Position numbers and translations under genes: made by a program | Assembly (NCBI RefSeq): GCF_900167525.1 | Contig: NZ_FUZQ01000003.1 | Span: 1 to 64,000 of the forward strand | Direction of reading: 5' to 3' | Length of the DNA stretch: 64,000 bases | DNA from: Krasilnikoviella flava | GTDB taxonomy: Bacteria; Actinomycetota; Actinomycetes; Actinomycetales; Cellulomonadaceae | Notes under the pieces: model-generated | The model's database searches: none | What the model saw: only the letters and a program-made list of their open reading frames with translations | What the model was told of the DNA's origin: nothing | In this document: in pieces, positions 62,413-64,000 of the stretch | How the letters are laid out: each line of letters starts with the position of its first letter | Position numbering within the stretch: the stretch's first letter is position 1

Positions 62413-64000
62413 CATGACGCGCACAGCGCGCTCGGGGCGGCGCCTGGCCGCCATCGCGGCCACCGTCGCGGTGCTGGCCACTGCGGCCTGCTCGGCACCG
62501 GTGCAGAACAAGGGGGACGACAGCGCCGCTGGTGGCGCGACGTCGATGCTCATCGCGGCCGACAACGGCTCGCCGACGTTCGACCGGAACTTCAACCCGT
62601 ACTCGTCCGGCAAGCGCAACACGACGACGTACATGTACGAGCCCCTGGTCATCATCAACGAGATGAGCGGCGAGGAGACCCCCTGGCTGGCCACGGGGTA
62701 CGAGCAGCCCGACGCGAAGACGGTCGTCTTCACCATCCGTGACGGCGTGAAGTGGTCCGACGGCGAGCCCCTCACCGCCGAGGACGTCAAGTACTCCTTC
62801 GACCTCGTCAAGAAGCACCCCGAGATGGACCTCAAGGGCGCGTGGTCGCACCTGAAGTCGGTCGAGGTGGACGGCAAGACCGTCGTCGCGCACCTGCAGG
62901 ACGAGGACGTCCCCGCCGCGAAGATCCTCGCGCAGCAGCTCATCGTGCCGGAGCACATCTGGTCCGAGGTCAAGGACCCGGTCACCTTCACCAACGAGGA
63001 GCCCGTCGGGTCCGGCCCCTACACGCTCGACGAGTTCACGCCGAACCAGTACACCCTCACCAAGAACGAGACGTACTGGCAGGCGGACAAGGTGGCCGTC
63101 GAGGAGCTCGTGCAGCCCGCCGCCAACTCCGAGCTGGACATCGTCAACAACGGCTACGACTGGGCCTACGCGTTCATGAGCGACGTCGACGACACCTGGG
63201 TCAAGGCCGACCCCGAGAACAACACGTACTGGTTCCCGGCGGGCGCGGCGATCTCGCTCATCCCGAACATGACCAAGGCGCCGTACGACAACGTCGACTT
63301 CCGCGAGGGCATCGCGCTGGCGCTGGACAAGCAGGTCATCGCCGACAAGGCCGAGCAGGGCTACGTCGACCGGGCCAGCCAGACCGGCCTCATGCTGCCC
63401 AACCAGGAGGCGATCCTCGACACGTCGATCCCGAACCAGGGCTACGTCGACCAGGACACCGACGCCGCCCTCGCGTCGTTCGAGAAGGCCGGGTACACGA
63501 AGAAGGGCGAGAAGCTCGTCGACTCGTCCGGCAAGCCGCTGAAGATCACGATCACCACCCCGAACGGCTGGTCCGACTGGCTGCAGGGCGTGGAGCAGGT
63601 CAAGAGCCAGCTCACCGCGATCGGCATCGACGTCACCGTCGTGCAGCCGCAGGCCGCCGCGTACCAGAAGGAGCTCCGCACGGGCGACTTCGACATGATC
63701 ATGGGCACCGTCGGCGGCACCGGGCAGCCGTTCCAGGACTACAACGGCCTCATGGGGTCGGAGTTCCGCCTGGACATCGGCAAGACGGCCTCCGGCAACT
63801 TCGGCCGCTTCGAGTCCGCCGAGGCCGACGACCTGCTCGCCGAGCTCAAGGTGACCACCGACGAGGCGAAGCAGCTCGAGATCACGCACCAGCTCGAGCA
63901 GATCACGTACGAGCAGCTGCCGATGATCGCCCTGTTCTACGGCGGCTCGTGGGGCCTGTTCTCGAACAAGAACTTCACCGGCTGGCCCAGCGCGGACGAC
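62413..64000 (+). CDS. Family-5 extracellular solute-binding lipoprotein (partial, cut by window end)
   Basis: At least 529 residues; the 3' end is missing. Signal with hydrophobic stretch and lipobox LATAAC, so a lipoprotein. SBP family 5 (oligopeptide-binding type) body: FTIRDGVKWSDGEPLTAEDVKYSFDLVKKH is the clearest signature, followed by VGSGPYTLDEFTPNQYTLTKNETYW. Next to a LacI-type regulator, it is more likely to bind an oligosaccharide such as cellobiose or mannobiose than a peptide, as is known for some SBP5 proteins. Start ATG 62413 (GAGGAG 9 nt upstream); ATG 62407 is an alternative. Confidence 0.88.

Overview
The window is chromosomal DNA of a high-GC actinobacterium, probably order Micrococcales (Cellulomonadaceae/Promicromonosporaceae-like). 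Evidence: the 5' end of a 16S rRNA gene with an actinobacterial leader, very GC-rich codon use, a conservon (CvnABCD) signalling operon, a bacterial proteasome activator (Bpa), a HemY-type heme pathway and many predicted leaderless genes (a -10 hexamer 6-8 nt before the start codon). The genus is inferred, not proven.

Layout. 1-0.6 kb: start of an rRNA operon leaving the window on the minus strand, with two promoters and a leader. 0.6-4.8 kb: putP, three tRNAs (Arg-ACG, Ser-GCT, Ser-TGA) and a GMC oxidoreductase. 4.9-10.6 kb: conservon cvnA-B-C-D (minus) with a 15-bp tandem repeat inside cvnA. 10.7-14 kb: quinone oxidoreductase, bpa, an EamA exporter and a DUF805 protein. 14-17.5 kb: a three-gene CUT1 sugar importer with an 18-bp hairpin between the binding protein and the permeases. 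17.7-22 kb: map, a serS-HAD operon flanked by 20-bp direct repeats, and a lipid-kinase-like gene. 22-29.8 kb: a 1559-residue membrane protein made of two homologous halves, lgt (overlapping its 3' end by 121 bp), a SulP transporter and a MerR regulator with a perfect palindromic operator. 29.8-41 kb: carbohydrate island with a ROK regulator divergent from an importer/GH13 alpha-glucosidase operon, an MFS transporter, and a second ROK-YdjC deacetylase-GPH symporter operon. 41-47.6 kb: glycosyltransferase, DUF5926 protein, CoA transferase, a molybdopterin oxidoreductase/flavin reductase/zinc-ribbon operon, a Ppx/GppA phosphatase and a SHOCT protein. 47.8-56.4 kb: heme biosynthesis genes hemA, hemE-hemY and hemC-D-B-L. 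56.4-64 kb: a secreted protein, a TetR/ABC exporter pair with unusual palindromes, a secreted M14 carboxypeptidase, and a LacI regulator with a family-5 binding-protein gene cut by the window end.

How it works together. The carbohydrate genes form regulator-transporter-enzyme sets (ROK with alpha-glucoside importer; ROK with YdjC; LacI with SBP5). Neither CUT1 importer has a local ATPase, so a shared MsiK-like ATPase elsewhere is likely. The hem genes supply the C5 route from glutamyl-tRNA to uroporphyrinogen III and coproporphyrinogen III, plus the HemY oxidase; hemQ and hemH are not here. Many adjacent genes overlap by 4 bp (GTGA), implying translational coupling.

No CRISPR array, prophage or insertion sequence was seen. 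The most unusual items are the 20-bp repeat family, the palindromes around the ABC exporter start codon, the duplicated membrane protein, and a REP-like inverted pair inside hemA.
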